Assembly (NCBI GenBank): GCA_019232625.1
Contig: JAFANP010000016.1
Coordinates: 1 to 45,469 of the forward strand
Direction of reading: 5' to 3'
Length of the DNA: 45,469 bases
Source of the DNA: Alphaproteobacteria bacterium
Lineage (GTDB): Bacteria > Pseudomonadota > Alphaproteobacteria > Sphingomonadales > Sphingomonadaceae
Shown: piece after piece, positions 8,677-16,081 of the stretch
How the letters are laid out: every line of letters starts with the position of its first letter
Position numbering within the stretch: the first letter of the stretch is position 1
Program-made: the position numbers and the translations under genes
The notes under the pieces: model-generated
What the model saw: only the letters and a program-made list of their open reading frames with translations
Databases searched by the model: none
What the model was told of the DNA's origin: nothing

Positions 8677-9630
8677 ATGGATTCGACCGGGGATCTGGAG
8701 CGGCGCGCCGCCCGCGGCGACGTCGAGGCGCGCTTCGCCCTCGGCGCTAGGCTCGCCGCCCATCCGGATTCGCCGAGCGCCTTCGCAAGGGGCGCCGCGA
8801 TGATCGCCGAGGCGGCCGAGGGCGGCCATGCCGCCGCCACGGCCATGCTTGCGACGATCGAGGCGATCGGCGCCAACCGCGCACAGGATTGGGGCAAGGC
8901 CTTCGCCCTGCTGCGCCGCGCGGCCGGGCTCGGCTCGCCGGAGGCCGGCGCCCAGCTCCGCCTGCTCGGCGAGGGCGACGTCGCCGCCCTCCTGCGAGTC
9001 CCCGAGCGCGTGGCCTATTCGGAGCGGCCCCGCCTGCGCGTCTTCCCCGGCTTCGCAAGCGCGGCGGAGTGCCGCTGGGTGACGGCGAAGCTGCGGCCGA
9101 GGCTCGCCCCCGCCTTGGTCTATGACGGCGAGAGCGGCGTCGGCCGATTGGACCCGAGCCGCGACAGCAGCGCGGTCGAGCTGCGCCTCGAGGAGATGGA
9201 CGTCGTCATCGAGGTGCTGCGGGCGCGGATCGCGGCTGCGACGGGGCTTCCGGAGGCGATCTTCGAGGTGCCGCAGGTGATGCATTATTCGGTCGGCCAG
9301 CAATTCACGCCGCACCACGATTTCTTCGATCCCGCCTTGCCCGGCCACCGCGCCGACCTCGCCCGGCGCGGCCAGCGCATCGGCACCTTCCTCATCTACC
9401 TCAACGACGATTTCGAGGGCGGCGAGACCGACTTCCCAAAGGCCGGCCTCTCCTATCGCGGCGGCATTGGCGACGCCTTGTTCTTCGCCAACGTGCTGCC
9501 CGACGGCCGCCCCGACCCGCTCACCCTCCACTGGGGCAAGCCTCCGACGCGGGGGGAGAAATGGATCTTCTCGCAATGGATCCGCGACCGCGTCCCGGGT
9601 CCGCCCCAGGGCAGCCGCCCCTCCCCCTGA
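8677..9630 (+). CDS. Prolyl 4-hydroxylase-like 2OG-Fe(II) dioxygenase with Sel1 repeats
   Basis: Iron/2-oxoglutarate dioxygenase of 317 residues. Residues 1-105 form Sel1-type helical repeats (EARFALGARLA, AAEGGHAAA, LLRRAAGLGSPEA), a likely protein-binding part. The C-terminal half is the P4H alpha domain: iron ligands H213-x-D215 in PHHDFFDP and H285 in TLHWGKP, with K295 in RGEKW positioned to bind 2-oxoglutarate. FLIYLNDDFEGGETDFP is the usual core strand. It follows the flavoprotein gene by 41 bases in the same direction and is probably co-transcribed. The hydroxylated target is not known. Confidence 0.9.
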   Translation: MDSTGDLERRAARGDVEARFALGARLAAHPDSPSAFARGAAMIAEAAEGGHAAATAMLATIEAIGANRAQDWGKAFALLRRAAGLGSPEAGAQLRLLGEGDVAALLRVPERVAYSERPRLRVFPGFASAAECRWVTAKLRPRLAPALVYDGESGVGRLDPSRDSSAVELRLEEMDVVIEVLRARIAAATGLPEAIFEVPQVMHYSVGQQFTPHHDFFDPALPGHRADLARRGQRIGTFLIYLNDDFEGGETDFPKAGLSYRGGIGDALFFANVLPDGRPDPLTLHWGKPPTRGEKWIFSQWIRDRVPGPPQGSRPSP

Positions 9631-9745
9631 CCCCCGCGCCGGAACCGCGAAGGGACCGTCGCCCGCCTCGGCCGCGCCCACCTCGCAAGGCCCATCATCA
9701 CCCCGGACCCGATCCGGCGTCCACCTTCCCTCGACCGCGTCTGGT

Positions 9746-9888
9746 GGGGACACTCTGGTGACAGTCACGTGACAGTCACCGAACCGTCCTCGAGCGCCTT
9801 TGGTGCTGTGGTGCTTCGGGTGAAACAAGCCGGGGACACTCTGGTGACAGTCACGTGACCGTCACGTGACTGTCACCAGAGTGTCCCC
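9746..9888. repeat. Three copies of a 28-base repeat; two form a perfect hairpin
   Basis: The unit (GGGGACACTCTGGTGACAGT then CACGTGAC) occurs at 9746-9773, again at 9832-9859, and inverted at 9861-9888. The last two are separated by a single base, so 57 bases form an almost loopless perfect inverted repeat. Between the direct copies lies a segment at 9798-9829 (GGTGCTTCGGGTGAAACAA) that recurs at 32369-32402. There is no gene between 9631 and 10003. Confidence 0.9.
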
Positions 9889-9966
9889 GGACTTGATCCG
9901 GGGTCCGCCTTCCTTGCGGCGCAGGCGAGAAGAAGGTGGATGCCGGATCAAGTCCGGCATGACGGA
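9885..9966. repeat. Intergenic repeat with CCGGATCAAGTCCGG arms, copy 1
   Basis: The arm CCCCGGACTTGATCCGGGG faces GCCGGATCAAGTCCGGCATG across a spacer that includes AAGAAGGTGGATGCC. The same pair of arms with the same spacer end is found at 32910-32995. This type of element is widespread in alphaproteobacterial intergenic DNA. Confidence 0.8.
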
Positions 9967-10003
9967 TCGCGCGACGGGCCGCTCGGCCCCCGCGGGGCGA
10001 GCG

Positions 10004-10522
10004 TCAGGCGAGGAACGCCGGGTCGAGGACGATCCTTCCGTCCGCGAGGTCGGCGATCCCCTCGCGGAACGGGACGAGGGCGCGGCGGCCGTCGGCCCGC
10101 TCCACCTCGATCAGGTCGCCCGCGCCGAAATTCTCGACCGCCACGACGGCGCCGAGCGGCTCGCCCTCCGCGCCGACGCAGGGAAGGCCGATCAGGTCGG
10201 CATGATAATATTCGCCGTCGGCGAGCGGCGGCAGGGCGTCGCGCGGCACGGTGACGAGGCGGCCGCGAAGCGCCTCGGCGGCCGAGCGGTCGGTCACCTC
10301 GGCGAAGCGGGCGATGGGCTGCCGGCCGGGCTTCACCGAGGCGAGGGTGAGGAGGCTGTCGCCCACCCTCACCCGCGCCTGGCGCCGGAGGCTCTCCAGC
10401 CCCTCGGCGAAGAGCTTCAGCCGCACCTCGCCGCCGACGCCGTGCGCGCCGGCGACCGCGGCCAGGGCGACGGCGCCCTCGGCCCCGGCGCCGGACGGCG
10501 GCGAGGTGGGGGCGCCGGCCAG
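10004..10522 (-). CDS. rimM: 16S rRNA processing protein RimM, apparent CTG start
   Basis: Assembly factor for the head of the 30S subunit that binds S19. The C-terminal part is clear: PRDALPPLADGEYYHADLIGLPCV is the PRC-barrel entry, then FGAGDLIEVE and LVPFREGIADL. The conserved N-terminal motif AVALAAVAGAHGVGGEVRLK is also in frame, but no ATG, GTG or TTG lies between it and the rpsP stop. GTG at 10426 would cut this motif in half. CTG at 10522 follows GGCGG by seven bases and gives 172 residues, the normal length; ATA at 10528 is another possibility. The gene starts three bases after rpsP, in the standard rpsP-rimM order, but trmD does not follow. Confidence 0.88.
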   Translation of the reverse strand: MAGAPTSPPSGAGAEGAVALAAVAGAHGVGGEVRLKLFAEGLESLRRQARVRVGDSLLTLASVKPGRQPIARFAEVTDRSAAEALRGRLVTVPRDALPPLADGEYYHADLIGLPCVGAEGEPLGAVVAVENFGAGDLIEVERADGRRALVPFREGIADLADGRIVLDPAFLA

Positions 10523-10524
10523 GA

Positions 10525-11187
10525 CTATTCCGCCTTCTCGGCGCCCTCGGCCGGAGCGGACTCCTCCGACCCCTCGGCCGGCTCGCTGGTCGAGCGGCCC
10601 TCGTTCGAGGCCTGGTCGGCCGGCGTCGCCTCGGCGGCGTCGCCCTCGGCGGCGGGCGCTTCATCCGCTGCGGCCGGAGCCTCCTCGGCGGCCGGAGCCT
10701 CCTCGGCGGCGGCCGGAGCGGCCTCGGCCTCGGCAGGCGCCTCCTCGGCGGCCGGCGCTTCCTCGGCGGCCGGAGCGGCCTCGGCCTCGGCGGGAGCCTC
10801 CTCGGCGGCCGGGGCGGCCTCCGCCTCGGCGGCGGCGGCCTCGGCGGCCTCGGCGTCGCGGGCGGCGCGCTCCTCGGCGCGCTCCTTCGCCTTCTCGCCC
10901 GGCTCCGCCTTCTTCGGGTTGTTGCGCTGGGCGCGCTCCTTGACTCCGGCGGCGTCGAGGAAGCGGGCGACGCGGTCGGTCGGCTGGGCGCCGACGCTCA
11001 GCCAGTGGCGCGCGCGCTCGGCGTCGAGCTTCACCCGCTCCTCGCTGTCCTTGGGCAGCATCGGATTGTAGCTGCCGATGCGCTCGATGAACTTGCCGTC
11101 GCGGCCGGTGCGCGCGTCGGCGACGACGATCTTGTAATAAGGACGCTTCTTCGCGCCGCCCCGGGAAAGCCGGATGGAAACTGCCAT
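10525..11187 (-). CDS. rpsP: 30S ribosomal protein S16 with long acidic tail
   Basis: Small-subunit protein needed for 30S assembly. Residues 1-80 are a normal S16: [40 protein letters not shown], then the [16 protein letters not shown] segment. A lysine/arginine-rich stretch follows, and then about 120 residues made almost only of Ala, Glu and Pro in repeats of APAAEEAPA type. Total length is 220, against about 80 in most bacteria and 110-170 in related alphaproteobacteria. It lies 29 bases after ffh with AAAGGA as ribosome-binding site. Confidence 0.96.
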   Translation of the reverse strand: MAVSIRLSRGGAKKRPYYKIVVADARTGRDGKFIERIGSYNPMLPKDSEERVKLDAERARHWLSVGAQPTDRVARFLDAAGVKERAQRNNPKKAEPGEKAKERAEERAARDAEAAEAAAAEAEAAPAAEEAPAEAEAAPAAEEAPAAEEAPAEAEAAPAAAEEAPAAEEAPAAADEAPAAEGDAAEATPADQASNEGRSTSEPAEGSEESAPAEGAEKAE

Positions 11188-11216
11188 TCTAATGATCCTT
11201 TCTAGTGATCTGAATT

Positions 11217-12719
11217 CTATTTCTTGAGGAATTTCTCGAAGCCGGGCGGGAGGTTCATCGGCGGCCCACCGGACCCGCCGAGGCCGGGCAGCCCCGCCGC
11301 CCCGCCGCCGCCGCCAAGCCCGGGCATGCCGCCGCCGCCGAGGCCGCCGAGGCCGCCCATGCCTCCCATGCCGCCGCCCCCGCCGCCGCCGAACAGCGCG
11401 CCGAGCTTGCCCAGCCCGCCCATCTTGCGGATCTTCTTCATCGCGCCGGCCATCTCCTGGTGCATCTTCAGGAGCCGGTTGACCTCCTGCACCGTCGTTC
11501 CCGAGCCCTTGGCGACGCGGATCTTGCGCCTCGCGTTCATCAGCTCGGGCCGGCTGCGCTCCTTGGGAGTCATCGAGCCGATGATCGCGTCGAGATGGAC
11601 GAGGATCTTGTTGTCGACCCCCGACGCCGCCATCGCCGCCTGCGCCTTCTTCATCCCCGGAAGCATTCCGGCGAGCCCGGTGATTCCGCCCATGCGCTGC
11701 ATCTGGCCGAGCTGGTTCCTGAGGTCGTTCAGGTCGAACTGCCCCTTGGCCATGCGCTTCGCCAGCGCCTCGGCCTCCTCGACCTTGATCGTCTCCTGCG
11801 CCCGCTCGACCAGGCTGACGACGTCGCCCATGCCGAGGATCCGCCCCGCCACCCGCTCGGGGTGGAAGCCCTCGATCGCGTCGATCCCCTCGCCGACGCC
11901 GGCGAACTTGATCGGCTTGCCCGTCACCGCCCGCATCGACAGTGCGGCGCCGCCGCGCGCGTCGCCGTCGAGCCGGGTGAGGACGATTCCGGTCAGCGGC
12001 ACCTGCTCCGAGAAGCTCCCGGCGACGTTGACCGCGTCCTGGCCGGTCAAGGCGTCGACGACGAGCAATATCTCGCTCGGCCGCGACACGTCGGCCACCG
12101 CCTTCATCTCGTCCATCAGCGCCTGGTCGACGTGGAGCCGGCCGGCCGTGTCGAGGAGGAGCACGTCGAAGCCCTGCAGCCTCGCCGCCTGGAGCGCCCG
12201 GCGGGCGATGTCGACCGGCTGCTGCCCGGCGACGATCGGCAGGGTCGCCACCTCCGCCTTCTCGCCGAGCACCCGCAATTGCTCCTGCGCCGCCGGCCGG
12301 GCGACGTCGAGCGAGGCCATCATCACCTTCTTGCCGCCCTTGAGGCGCAGCCGCCGTGCGATCTTCGCCGTGGTCGTCGTCTTGCCCGAGCCCTGAAGGC
12401 CGACGAGCATGATCACGGCGGGCGGAGTCACCTCGACGTCGAGCTCGGAGGCGTCGGCGCCGAGCATGTCGACCAGCGCGTCGTGGACGATCTTCACCAC
12501 CTGCTGGCCGGGCGTGACCGACTTCAGCACCTGCTGGCCGACCGCGGCCTCGGTCGCCTTGTCGACGAAGCTGCGCACCACCGGCAGCGCCACGTCCGCC
12601 TCGAGGAGGGCGATCCTCACCTCGCGCATCGCCGCGCGCACGTCCGCCTCGCTGAGCGCGCCGCGCCCGCGCAGGCGGTCGAACACGCCGGCAAGGCGGT
12701 CGCTCAGGCTGTCGAACAT
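11217..12719 (-). CDS. ffh: Signal recognition particle protein Ffh
   Basis: SRP GTPase that binds 4.5S RNA and signal sequences for co-translational membrane targeting. The 500 residues start [20 protein letters not shown] (N domain). The P-loop GLQGSGKT is at 107-114, followed by [23 protein letters not shown] and [11 protein letters not shown]. The M domain contains GMLPGMKKA and [25 protein letters not shown]. After residue 435 comes a Gly/Met/Pro/Leu-rich tail ending [13 protein letters not shown] 12719 was chosen over an upstream in-frame start because MFDSL is the family start. First gene of ffh-rpsP-rimM. Confidence 0.98.
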   Translation of the reverse strand: MFDSLSDRLAGVFDRLRGRGALSEADVRAAMREVRIALLEADVALPVVRSFVDKATEAAVGQQVLKSVTPGQQVVKIVHDALVDMLGADASELDVEVTPPAVIMLVGLQGSGKTTTTAKIARRLRLKGGKKVMMASLDVARPAAQEQLRVLGEKAEVATLPIVAGQQPVDIARRALQAARLQGFDVLLLDTAGRLHVDQALMDEMKAVADVSRPSEILLVVDALTGQDAVNVAGSFSEQVPLTGIVLTRLDGDARGGAALSMRAVTGKPIKFAGVGEGIDAIEGFHPERVAGRILGMGDVVSLVERAQETIKVEEAEALAKRMAKGQFDLNDLRNQLGQMQRMGGITGLAGMLPGMKKAQAAMAASGVDNKILVHLDAIIGSMTPKERSRPELMNARRKIRVAKGSGTTVQEVNRLLKMHQEMAGAMKKIRKMGGLGKLGALFGGGGGGGMGGMGGLGGLGGGGMPGLGGGGGAAGLPGLGGSGGPPMNLPPGFEKFLKK

Positions 12720-12978
12720 GCGCTCACTCCGTCTTGCCCGCGCCCGAAACGCACAAAATGCCGGCGGGCGAAACTCGCCGGCCAGCATGCGCCTACCGGC
12801 GCGGGACAGTCACCCTCGAGGGGATGTGGGGGCGCATAGCCGCCGCGGGAAGGTATGGCAAGCGCCGGGCCGGGGAAGTCCCTCGCCCCCTCGCCCCCGC
12901 CCCCCCGTGACGCCGGTCACGCCCGCCCCTCGCCCCTCCGTGCCATCAGGGTCCGCCGCAGCGCCGAGGGGAAGAGAC

Positions 12979-13788
12979 ATGCCGGACAAGCCGCCCTGGA
13001 TGGATTGGGCCGATCTCGCCGCCAAGCTCGCCGTTCCCGTCGTCCTGTTCGTCGCCACCCTCCAGTTCAACGACCGCCAGGCCAGGGCCCATGCGGCGGA
13101 GAATTGCCTCGACCTCCAGATCAGGCTGTTCAGCCTCGGCTGCGCCGACCGCGCCTGCACCGTGACCGAGGACCGCGCGACCACCCTCATTGGCTTCGAC
13201 CGGCTGATCAGCGGCCGCTGCAGGCAGGCCGGGATCGCGCCGGTCACCCAGACCCGGCAGGTCCTGGCGACGGCGAGCGCCCAGGTCACCGACGCCAAGC
13301 TCTCCGCCGACCTGCAGCAGGCCGCCGGCGCCCCTCGCCCGAAGGCCGCGCGGCCGATCGCCGGCCCGCTTCCCCTCGCGCCGCAGACCCGGACCGCCTC
13401 CTCGCTGGAGCAGGCCCCGGGCCTTCGCGTCTACGTCCAGATCACGGCCGAGGGCCAGCGCGACTCCGCCCGCGCCCTGATCGAGCGCCTCTCCCGGTCC
13501 ACCGTCGGCGGGGCCAGGCTCGCCGCCGAGGGGCCGGAGCTCGTGCCCGGCTACCGGCTCCGCAACACCGAGCTGCGCTGCCTCAAGAAGGCCGACTGCG
13601 CCCGCGCCTCCGACCTCGCCGCCTATATCGGCGTCCAGCTCGGCACGGCGGTGACGGTCCGCGACCTCAGCGCCCGCTACGAGACGAGCCCCCGGGTGAA
13701 GAGCGGCAATTACGAGCTCTGGTTCGCCTCCACCCTCCAGGCGGCGGCGCCGGCGGCGGCGCCGGGCGGGGTGGCAGCCGGCGGTTGA
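12979..13788 (+). CDS. Membrane-anchored protein of unknown function
   Basis: I do not recognise the family. The 269 residues begin MPDKPPWMDWADLAAK, then one hydrophobic segment (about 17-29, LAVPVVLFVATLQF), so the protein is probably anchored with its body outside the cytoplasm. Four cysteines in NCLDLQIRLFSLGCADRAC and SGRC could form disulfides. Residues 150-245 (RVYVQITAEGQRDSARALIE, then ARLAAEGPELVPGYRLRNTE and YIGVQLGTAVTVRD) look like the fold that binds or rearranges periplasmic polymers in LytR C-terminal or SPOR-like domains; this is a loose resemblance. The tail is Ala/Pro/Gly-rich. ATG 12979 has GAGGGGAAGAG just upstream. It is divergent from ffh and 80 bases before the restriction-modification pair. 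Confidence 0.75.
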   Translation: MPDKPPWMDWADLAAKLAVPVVLFVATLQFNDRQARAHAAENCLDLQIRLFSLGCADRACTVTEDRATTLIGFDRLISGRCRQAGIAPVTQTRQVLATASAQVTDAKLSADLQQAAGAPRPKAARPIAGPLPLAPQTRTASSLEQAPGLRVYVQITAEGQRDSARALIERLSRSTVGGARLAAEGPELVPGYRLRNTELRCLKKADCARASDLAAYIGVQLGTAVTVRDLSARYETSPRVKSGNYELWFASTLQAAAPAAAPGGVAAGG

Positions 13789-13816
13789 GAGTGCGTCAAA
13801 ATCTCGCCTTGACCAC

Positions 13817-13834
13817 TTGACGTCTAGACGTCAA
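13817..13834. promoter_or_regulatory. 18-base perfect palindrome upstream of methylase gene
   Basis: TTGACGTCTAGACGTCAA reads the same on both strands and lies 35 bases before the methylase ATG. It contains GACGTC twice and TCTAGA at its centre. The first six bases also resemble a -35 box. Likely an operator for the methylase gene; the binder is unknown and no separate controller gene is seen. Confidence 0.6.
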
Positions 13835-13868
13835 AAGACCCTTCAACGCTGTTGCGGTGGAGGGTTGG

Positions 13869-15002
13869 ATGGTCGTCGCACCGGGGGTGATTCGGGATTC
13901 GATCCTCACTTACATGGAAGCGCTCGACGGGGAAGCGTCCCTTCGTCAGATTAGGGAAGCGCTGACGGTAAGGCTCGGCCCGGTGCCCGACTCCTCCATT
14001 CGCTCCTACCTTAACCTGAACGTCGGCAAGCGATTCGAGCGGACGGCCCGCGGCCGCTACAGGCTTGCGGCGGCGGAGGCGCGGAACGTCACGCACGTCG
14101 CGCTTGCCCCGGCGGTGAAACATGGAAAGGCGGTCCTGTATCACGCCGATTGTTTCGATTGGCTAGCGGCTTGCGACCCGTCATCGGTCCATGCCGTAAT
14201 AACGGACCCGCCTTATGGGCTGACGGAATATAGCGAGCGTGAGATCAAGAAGCTTCGAAGTGGCAAGGGTGGCGTTTGGCGCATTCCACCATCATTCGAC
14301 GGGCACAAGCGTTCGCCACTGCCCCGGTTCACCATCATGACGGAAGAGGATCGAAAGGAGCTATTCGCCTTCTTCCGCCGGTTTGGTGCAATGGTGGCAA
14401 GGGTCGTCGTCCCAGGCGCTAACGTGGTTGTCGCCAGCAATCCGCTCCTCGCCCATATCGTGGCCTCCGCAATGTCCGAAGGCGGTCTCGAGCTTCGCGG
14501 CCACGTTGCCCGTCTCACAATGACGATGCGCGGCGGCGACCGCCCGAAAAACGCTCACAAGGAATTTAGCGGCGTCAGCGTCATGCCTCGCTCTCAGTGG
14601 GAGCCTTGGGTGGTGTTGCGCCGGCCGCTTGAGGGGAGGGTTCAAGATAATCTGCGGAAGTGGAAAACCGGCGGCTTCCGACGCCCATCGGACGAACGTC
14701 CGTTCGGCGACGTTATAAGGTCCAATCCTACCACGGCCGCCGAGCGGACCATAGCGCCACACCCGTCCCTCAAGCCTCAAGACTTCATGCGACAACTGGT
14801 TCGTGCGTCTCTGCCGTTGGGAGAGGGTACAGTGCTGGACCCGTTTGCCGGATCGGGCTCAACGCTCGCCGCGGCCAATGCCGTCGGGTACAGTAGCATC
14901 GGGGTAGAGGCCGACCCTAAATTTGTTCGAGTGGCAGAGGCGGCGATCCCGAAACTAGGCTCTCTCTCGCTTGGTAGATCCAATTTTGACGCAGCTTTAT
15001 AA
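13869..15002 (+). CDS. Type II DNA methyltransferase with N-terminal winged helix
   Basis: Predicted modification enzyme of 377 residues. Residues 1-70 (DSILTYMEALDGEASLRQIREALT, then SIRSYLNLN and FERTARGRYRLA) look like a HARE-HTH/winged-helix domain, a type known in restriction enzymes. The catalytic motif DPPYG is at 113-117 and the S-adenosylmethionine motif DPFAGSGST at 324-332. This order (IV before I) is the beta class and suggests N6-adenine or N4-cytosine methylation. ATG at 13869 is favoured over GTG at 13857 because GGAGG lies five bases before it. Lower GC than its neighbours suggests transfer. It converges on the restriction gene and overlaps its end by 86 bases. Recognition site cannot be read. 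Confidence 0.9.
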   Translation: MVVAPGVIRDSILTYMEALDGEASLRQIREALTVRLGPVPDSSIRSYLNLNVGKRFERTARGRYRLAAAEARNVTHVALAPAVKHGKAVLYHADCFDWLAACDPSSVHAVITDPPYGLTEYSEREIKKLRSGKGGVWRIPPSFDGHKRSPLPRFTIMTEEDRKELFAFFRRFGAMVARVVVPGANVVVASNPLLAHIVASAMSEGGLELRGHVARLTMTMRGGDRPKNAHKEFSGVSVMPRSQWEPWVVLRRPLEGRVQDNLRKWKTGGFRRPSDERPFGDVIRSNPTTAAERTIAPHPSLKPQDFMRQLVRASLPLGEGTVLDPFAGSGSTLAAANAVGYSSIGVEADPKFVRVAEAAIPKLGSLSLGRSNFDAAL

Positions 15003-15564
15003 TGCCGTCTCGGTGTAGAGTTGCCGTACGGGTTCCTAGTGCGCCCCTCGAATTACTGCGAAAATCGTCAACCGTGACGTGTGCCAGATAAATCTCCGTG
15101 AAGCGGGTAGCGCGGCGACTTTGCGCCGGCTCCGTCACGTTATCGATGTCGTACACGAATACGCACATCCACTGATCCCGCGCTCCATGCGTATCGACAG
15201 CACCACCCCGCTTCCGGGTCGTCTTAATCTCCACCCCATCGGACCCGGACGGAGTGCTGTCCAATTCATACCGGCCTTGGACGATCAGGTCGGGGTGTCC
15301 GTTGTGGAAGTTGTTCTGGCACAGCGATCGTGAGTGCCGGGCCATGCTGGCGGTGACCATGTCGGACAGGGTGCCTGACATATTCGCAGCCCGTAGCACC
15401 TCTTCCAGACGCGGCAGTCCCTTCTCCTGGAACAGCGAATTTACGTCGAAGAAGAAGTCGTAAACGTCTTGCATCGCCAGCGCGAAGTCGTCGATTCGGA
15501 GCTGGAACGGCAACTCGGCCCTCGGGTTAAACGCATCCCGATTCACCATCTCTCTGTCGGGCAA
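14917..15564 (-). CDS. Predicted type II restriction endonuclease (PD-ExK)
   Basis: Partner of the methylase, 215 residues. A PD-(D/E)xK nuclease core is visible: P91-D92 in NGHPDLIVQGRYEL, 18 residues, then E112-x-K114 in DGVEIKTTRKRG. HGARDQWMCVFVYDID continues the fold with a conserved-looking basic/aromatic strand. The start is TTG at 15564, preceded by GGAGG at the correct distance; ATG at 15549 lacks a site. The last 86 bases are antisense to the end of the methylase gene. The nuclease role is inferred from the motif and from gene pairing; I cannot name the specificity. Confidence 0.82.
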   Translation of the reverse strand: MPDREMVNRDAFNPRAELPFQLRIDDFALAMQDVYDFFFDVNSLFQEKGLPRLEEVLRAANMSGTLSDMVTASMARHSRSLCQNNFHNGHPDLIVQGRYELDSTPSGSDGVEIKTTRKRGGAVDTHGARDQWMCVFVYDIDNVTEPAQSRRATRFTEIYLAHVTVDDFRSNSRGALGTRTATLHRDGIIKLRQNWIYQARESLVSGSPPLPLEQI

Positions 15565-15649
15565 CGCTTTTCCTCCGTCGGGGTTCGCAGAGCCTAACCG
15601 GCTCGCTTACCAAATCGCAAGCGTCAGCGTAGACAAGCCCCGAAGCCAG

Positions 15650-16081
15650 TCATCCGGAAATGACTTCCACCCAACGACGGGCGACCCAGCCCGATTGGCA
15701 GCCCTTCGGCAAGTCAATGCCGACACGCCTAGCACTCCTCAACGTGCAAGAGGCGCCATGGTGACTGAACACGATCCCTATCCACTGACCACGCTCATCG
15801 CAGGTAAAAACAGTCTGTCCGGGGGTGATCCTGCCGATGCGGGCGTAGGAAGTCCCCGGGCCCGCACGGAGCGACAGCAGCCGCCCCGAGCCTAGACTCG
15901 TCCGTACAATTCTTGCGGCGTTACATTGAGCAATATCTGTTCGACCAGCTATCACAGGAACATGGGGCCTATTGGGATAGGCGCCGGCTTCCACGCTAAA
16001 ATTCAATACTGGCAGTACACTCAACACGAATAAACGCATCATTCCGATCGAGTAATTTCCCTTGAGATAGAGGGACCTCAC
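15650..16081 (-). CDS. Secreted SH3-like (SH3b) protein coupled to RHS tip
   Basis: Protein of 143 residues. GTG at 16081 overlaps the stop of the RHS tip gene (GTGA) and has GGGAGG five bases upstream, so translation is coupled. The first 38 residues contain a signal peptide (MMRLFVLSVLPVLNFSVEAGA). Residues 65-140 look like a bacterial SH3 domain: LLSLRAGPGTSYARIGRITPG, VFTCDERGQWIGIVF, and GWVARRWVEVISG at the end. Four cysteines may pair. By position it is the immunity or accessory gene of the upstream RHS tip. Alternatively it could be an independent envelope protein. Its lower GC matches the tip. Confidence 0.72.
   Translation of the reverse strand: MRSLYLKGNYSIGMMRLFVLSVLPVLNFSVEAGAYPNRPHVPVIAGRTDIAQCNAARIVRTSLGSGRLLSLRAGPGTSYARIGRITPGQTVFTCDERGQWIGIVFSHHGASCTLRSARRVGIDLPKGCQSGWVARRWVEVISG

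Noticed and set aside
10004-10426. RimM starting at GTG 10426.
   Set aside because: This would remove the conserved GAHGVGGEV motif that is in frame just upstream.
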